Assembly: GCA_964370195.1 (NCBI GenBank)
Contig: CAYJIH010000027.1
Span: forward strand, 1 to 26,344
Direction of reading: 5' to 3'
Length of the DNA stretch: 26,344 nucleotides
From: JAAYCI01 sp964370195
GTDB lineage: Bacteria > Bacillota > Clostridia > Oscillospirales > Ruminococcaceae
Shown here piece by piece: positions 22,645-26,344 of this stretch. Position 1 is the first letter of the stretch. The number at the start of each line of letters is the position of its first letter. The notes under the pieces were generated by a model, which worked only from the letters and a program-made list of their open reading frames with translations, ran no database searches and was not told where the DNA came from. The position numbers and the translations under genes are program-made.

Positions 22645-23880
22645 ATGTTGATTTGGTATGCTCTTTTGGCCCTGATTTATGGAGTTTATCATGCGGTGTT
22701 TTTTTCCTATTCATCGTATATTTTCAATTACAGCAAAAACCGCATGTTGTGGGGTTTGGTGAGTTATGCAATCAACCTTACCTTTTGGATTTTAAGCATC
22801 CGTTTTTTAAACACAAATTATGAAGCGCTTGTGGCTGTGCTTTTTATTTGTGTATTGCTGGCAGAATTTCTTTTGATCTTTCGGCTGAATTTTCAAAGAG
22901 CCTTATACATTGCACTCACATTTTCGCTAAATATTTTGGCCAAGCGCACCGCATTGTTCGGTGCTGTTAGCCTTTTTGTTGGTGAAACAGTTAGAGAGAC
23001 GATGAACCGAGAGTTTTTGCAGGTGCTTGTGATGATAATTGCCTGTGGGCTTTCTATCAACACCATTACACTTGCCAGGAAATCCCTTTCAAAAATCCAC
23101 ATAGATACCATTTTGTCGGATAAAAAGAACATTCGATTTTTAACCGGTATATTTGCCATTATCAATATAGGCATCATTGTAATCGATAGCACCTTTGTGG
23201 TTTCTGACGGTGGAACGGGGCTTTTATATTTTTATGTTGTGTCTGGCTTGGCGTTTATTGCATCGTTTGCAGGGTTTATGGTATATGCCTATCAATTGGC
23301 GCGCTTAAAACTTATGGTTTACACGGTGGAGGCCACAAAACAGCACAATAAAATGCAGCGTCAGCTTGTAAGCCAATTGCAACTAGAGGCGGAAAGAGAT
23401 GTGTTAACGGGACTTTTGGATCGAGAGACCATCACGGCCGTTTTGGACAAAAACATTGCACAACAAGAACGGTTTTTCCTTGTGTTTTTAGATATCGATG
23501 GGCTTAAATATGCCAACGATACGTATGGCCATAATGAGGGCGATTTTTATATCAAACAGGTGGCTAAACTTGTGCAAGAATCATTCGAGAGTGAGGCAGT
23601 TGGCCGTTACGGTGGCGATGAAATATTGGTGGTGGGCACTTACGAAGAAGAAACGCAGGTGAACGCCCAGGTGGTTCGTTGTTATGCGGCTGTAGAACAA
23701 ATTTCCCAAGTATACAATAAGCCATATCCAACATCGCTTAGCTATGGAATTGTGTTTTCTGCAAATGACAGCAAAACATCTTTGGCAGAATTTATTGCCT
23801 TGGGCGATGAGCGTATGTATGAAATGAAAAAAATACGAAAAAAACATCGCAAAACCGTTACGCCAAAAAAAATATCGTGA
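22645..23880 (+). CDS. Membrane-bound diguanylate cyclase without I-site (second gene of pair 2)
   Basis: A 411-residue protein with hydrophobic helices over ~3-222, a linker (~222-248) and a GGDEF domain (~249-400). DIDGLKYAND (283-292), GHNEGD and GGDEI (323-327; I replaces F, which is tolerated in the family) predict cyclase activity. The residues at the I-site position read FESE, so product inhibition should be missing, as in the gene at 1525. Similarity to that gene extends through the membrane part and includes GHNEGD(W/F)YI and TS(I/L)SYG in the catalytic domain. The ribosome binding site (GAAAGGGA, ~13 bases away) is poorer than its neighbours' and may rely on coupling to the upstream gene. 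The C-terminus is a short basic tail. Confidence 0.92.
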   Translation: MLIWYALLALIYGVYHAVFFSYSSYIFNYSKNRMLWGLVSYAINLTFWILSIRFLNTNYEALVAVLFICVLLAEFLLIFRLNFQRALYIALTFSLNILAKRTALFGAVSLFVGETVRETMNREFLQVLVMIIACGLSINTITLARKSLSKIHIDTILSDKKNIRFLTGIFAIINIGIIVIDSTFVVSDGGTGLLYFYVVSGLAFIASFAGFMVYAYQLARLKLMVYTVEATKQHNKMQRQLVSQLQLEAERDVLTGLLDRETITAVLDKNIAQQERFFLVFLDIDGLKYANDTYGHNEGDFYIKQVAKLVQESFESEAVGRYGGDEILVVGTYEEETQVNAQVVRCYAAVEQISQVYNKPYPTSLSYGIVFSANDSKTSLAEFIALGDERMYEMKKIRKKHRKTVTPKKIS

Positions 23881-23955
23881 TTGCTTATTGTTGAAAAATG
23901 GTTTGGTAGTGCAAATTTGAAAATACGAGCCTTGCTACAGTAGAGGCGACTTTGT

Positions 23956-26214
23956 ATGTGTGGTGATAATATGCGCGAAAAATATCAAAAAATAATTACA
24001 GTGGCTGCCATTGTGTTTATGTTGGCGCTGATTACAACGAGCCTTTTTTTATTCAATCAAAGTGTAAGCGCCCGGCTAGAGATGTCGACGGCACAAACGT
24101 TAAGTGAAATATCCGGCCAGCAGCAGTTTACGTTTAATTCAGAGCTAATGAACGAGCGCAATGCCTTGTATAGCATTGCAGACACCCTTGTTATCATGGG
24201 CCACAATGAGGGGCAAATTGTTGAGTATTTGAATGGACTTATAGAGCATCAAGGGTTTGCGGCATTTATTGTTTGCGATGAGACAGGCGTTGGGGTGCAT
24301 TCTAATGGGGACATTGTGGATGTTTCGCAAAAACCATATTTCGCCGCAGCACTCCAGGGCGAGTATGTTTTGTCGGAACCAAGCACAGCGGTGGCTTCGG
24401 ATGAAATCGTGGTAACGGCGGCGGTGCCCATTTATGAAGATAATGAAATTGCCGGTGTGGTGGTGGCGGAATACACCGAAGAGTATTTGCGTGCCTTTTT
24501 GAGCGAGGCATTTAACGGGATGAGCTACACCGCGGTTGTAAACCAAGACGGTGTGATTATGCTTGAATCCGACCAGGTTCATGGTGTGGGGACAACCCTT
24601 TACCAGCTGCTGGACAAATCAACGATTGCAGATGGCCGCACAGCAAGTGAAATTGTGGCAGATATTGAGGCGGGAAGAGCCGATTCGTTTGAGTATACCT
24701 ATGAGGGAGACAGAAAACTTTGTGATTATCGGCCGGTTGAATTGAACCACTGGTTTTTGGTTACCATTGTACCTGTGGAAGTGATGAGCGAAACCATGAA
24801 TGATATTGTGGTAAGTATGCTGCTTGTTGCCTTTGTTATTCTTTTATGTTTTTTATTATTTATTGTGTATCTTTTGTATATAAGGCGAAAAAACTATAAA
24901 ACGGTGGAACGCCTTGCATATTATGATGAACTAACAGGTGCGTATAACATAAGCAAACTAAGGCTAGAAGCACGAAAACTGCTAACGAATAACACCAATA
25001 CGTCTTTTATCATTGTGAAATTCGATTTTGTGAATTTCAAATCCATCAATGCGCTATATTCGTTTGAAAAAGGCGATGAATTGCTAAAGTTGGCAAAAAA
25101 AGTAAGTGACACCATTCAAGATCCCTCTTTCTTCATTGCACGTGTTGGCACAGATGAATTTATATTTTTTGGAAAACTTGCACTTTTTGATAACTTTGAA
25201 GTTCAGCGGTTTTATTTTGAACAGTTATTTAAAGATATGATAGAAGGGCTGGATCATTATCAGCTTACCTTCCGTTACGGAAGATACATCATACCAAAAG
25301 GCGAAACGGACATCAATGAAATTATAAATCGTGTAAATCTTGCGCATTCCAACACAAAATTAGATGGGTTTGGTTTGTTTTGCGATTATGATGAAAATTA
25401 CAAAAGTAAACTTTTGCGTGATACGGAAATTACAAACAAAATGCATACTGCTTTGGAAAATGGGGAGTTTGAGGTATATCTGCAGCCCAAATTTAGTGTG
25501 CAAGGCGAAAAATTGGTGGGGGCCGAGGCGCTGGTGCGCTGGATAGAAAAAGATGGGACGATGTTGTTCCCTGGCGATTTCATCCCCTTGTTTGAGAAAA
25601 ACGGATTTATTGCAGATCTAGATAAATATGTGCTGGAACAAACGTGTAAAGTGATACAAAACTGGCGCAGCAAAGGGTATGCCTATTTAAAAGTTTCGGT
25701 GAATCTTTCGCGAAGAAATTTGTCAAACCCATCGATTATTGAAGAGATTGTGGCTGTGATAGACAAATACAATGTGCCGCATGAAAATATCGAAATTGAA
25801 CTGACAGAATCGGTTGCGGTGGAAAATGAGGGGGCTTTGAGTGAGTTCTATTCACACCTTCACGATAAGGGAATTCAAACTTCAATCGATGATTTTGGCG
25901 TGGGCTATTCTTCGCTGAGTATGCTGAAAACCTTGCATGTAGATACGTTAAAAATGGACAGAAGCTTTTTTGTGGGCGACGAGTATGCCATGCGAAGCGA
26001 TCGGCTCATTGACGGTATTGTGAAGCTATCACATAGTTTGGGGCTATACGTTGTGGCCGAAGGAATTGAAATGACCGAGCAAGTTGAACTTCTGAAGACA
26101 GTGCAGTGTGATGCAGTGCAGGGGTATGTTTACTCAAAGCCTATTCCTATCTGTGAATTTGAAGAAAAATATGAACATATGATGCCGAAAAATTCTGAAA
26201 TACCCACCGAATAA
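23956..26214 (+). CDS. dCache-GGDEF-EAL protein, predicted c-di-GMP phosphodiesterase
   Basis: A 752-residue protein. Helix ~12-34, a periplasmic/extracellular dCache-type sensor (~40-275, with QKPYFAAALQGEYVLSEP and DYRPVELNHWFLVTIVP), helix ~284-310, a GGDEF domain (~317-480) and an EAL domain (~490-740). The GGDEF loop is GTDEF (398-402) and the substrate-site ND and GH are lost (SINALYSF), so cyclase activity is doubtful. The EAL domain keeps the catalytic set: E524 (EAL), N583, ELTES (615-619), D645-D646, K666, E702 and Q722. It should hydrolyse c-di-GMP, with the GGDEF-like part possibly regulatory. The start has AGAGGCG upstream; an alternative ATG lies five codons later. It begins 75 bases after the GGDEF pair in the same direction, so co-expression is likely. 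Confidence 0.94.
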   Translation: MCGDNMREKYQKIITVAAIVFMLALITTSLFLFNQSVSARLEMSTAQTLSEISGQQQFTFNSELMNERNALYSIADTLVIMGHNEGQIVEYLNGLIEHQGFAAFIVCDETGVGVHSNGDIVDVSQKPYFAAALQGEYVLSEPSTAVASDEIVVTAAVPIYEDNEIAGVVVAEYTEEYLRAFLSEAFNGMSYTAVVNQDGVIMLESDQVHGVGTTLYQLLDKSTIADGRTASEIVADIEAGRADSFEYTYEGDRKLCDYRPVELNHWFLVTIVPVEVMSETMNDIVVSMLLVAFVILLCFLLFIVYLLYIRRKNYKTVERLAYYDELTGAYNISKLRLEARKLLTNNTNTSFIIVKFDFVNFKSINALYSFEKGDELLKLAKKVSDTIQDPSFFIARVGTDEFIFFGKLALFDNFEVQRFYFEQLFKDMIEGLDHYQLTFRYGRYIIPKGETDINEIINRVNLAHSNTKLDGFGLFCDYDENYKSKLLRDTEITNKMHTALENGEFEVYLQPKFSVQGEKLVGAEALVRWIEKDGTMLFPGDFIPLFEKNGFIADLDKYVLEQTCKVIQNWRSKGYAYLKVSVNLSRRNLSNPSIIEEIVAVIDKYNVPHENIEIELTESVAVENEGALSEFYSHLHDKGIQTSIDDFGVGYSSLSMLKTLHVDTLKMDRSFFVGDEYAMRSDRLIDGIVKLSHSLGLYVVAEGIEMTEQVELLKTVQCDAVQGYVYSKPIPICEFEEKYEHMMPKNSEIPTE

Positions 26215-26344
26215 AACAAAGAGTACGCCCTTTTAGGCTGTCAAAAAACAACCGCTCTTTGGCTTTTGGGCTGAATTCGCCTGCTGTCTGCGCGCTGAAG
26301 ACCTTGGGGCGCTGCCCCAAACCCCGCCTGCTTTTCGAGAAAAG
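26215..26344. repeat. G+C-rich palindromic intergenic sequence, possible REP-like element
   Basis: After the stop the base composition shifts towards G+C from about 26270. TTGGGGC-GCT-GCCCCAA (26304-26320) is a perfect hairpin, followed by ACCCCGCC. CTTTTC-GA-GAAAAG (26331-26344) is another inverted repeat at the window edge. Such GGGGCGCTGCCCC-type sequences recur as interspersed intergenic repeats in Clostridia, as I recall. The copy may continue beyond the window. Confidence 0.5.

Noticed and set aside
1..26344. CRISPR arrays, tRNA or rRNA genes, transposases, phage genes
   Set aside because: I saw no regularly spaced repeats, no tRNA-like cloverleaf and no recognisable mobile-element protein in any frame.

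Overview
The window looks like a chromosomal segment of an anaerobic Clostridia-type Bacillota (Firmicutes), probably from a draft or metagenome assembly. The evidence is moderate-to-low G+C by eye, strong AGGAGG-type ribosome binding sites, and families typical of that group: a ferredoxin-fused EtfA with EtfB and a GlcD-type dehydrogenase, a YkvI-type transporter, DUF1848, DUF2200, DUF2130, and an MBG/InlB-repeat surface protein with a three-helix membrane anchor. A run of exactly 100 N shows that two contigs were joined inside the window.

Layout. (1) 1-2730, plus strand: the tail of a degenerate GGDEF protein, then two overlapping genes for membrane-bound GGDEF proteins. (2) 2785-3132, minus: DUF2200. 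(3) 3216-10874, minus: an anaerobic redox block. The order of transcription is etfB, etfA (with an 8-Cys ferredoxin domain), a FAD-linked 2-hydroxyacid dehydrogenase and a YkvI-type permease. A molybdenum hydroxylase made of an iron-sulfur and a molybdopterin subunit, with no FAD subunit, follows behind its own promoter and a leader hairpin. (4) 11379-14072, plus: a large secreted, membrane-anchored surface protein under a promoter with two direct repeats one helical turn apart, ended by a very strong terminator. (5) 14415-19135, plus: DUF2130, acyltransferase-3, a GNAT/NTF2-like fusion, an ABM monooxygenase-like protein and DUF1848. (6) 19157-19702, minus: beta-carbonic anhydrase. (7) 19945-20727, plus: TauE/SafE permease, then about 690 bases without a clear gene that include the assembly gap. 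(8) 21416-26214, plus: a second pair of membrane GGDEF proteins, homologous gene by gene to the pair in (1), then a dCache-GGDEF-EAL protein. The window ends in a G+C-rich palindromic stretch.

How the parts fit. The redox block resembles the electron-bifurcating lactate dehydrogenase/Etf (LctBCD) system of Acetobacterium woodii. The substrate here is not proven and the transporter is not a lactate permease. The c-di-GMP genes at both ends form the most distinctive pattern. A two-gene module occurs twice about 19 kb apart. In each copy the first cyclase keeps an RxxD inhibitory site and the second lacks it. The module sits next to a degenerate GGDEF protein in one copy and a phosphodiesterase with intact catalytic residues in the other. 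This module is my best candidate for an undescribed signalling unit.
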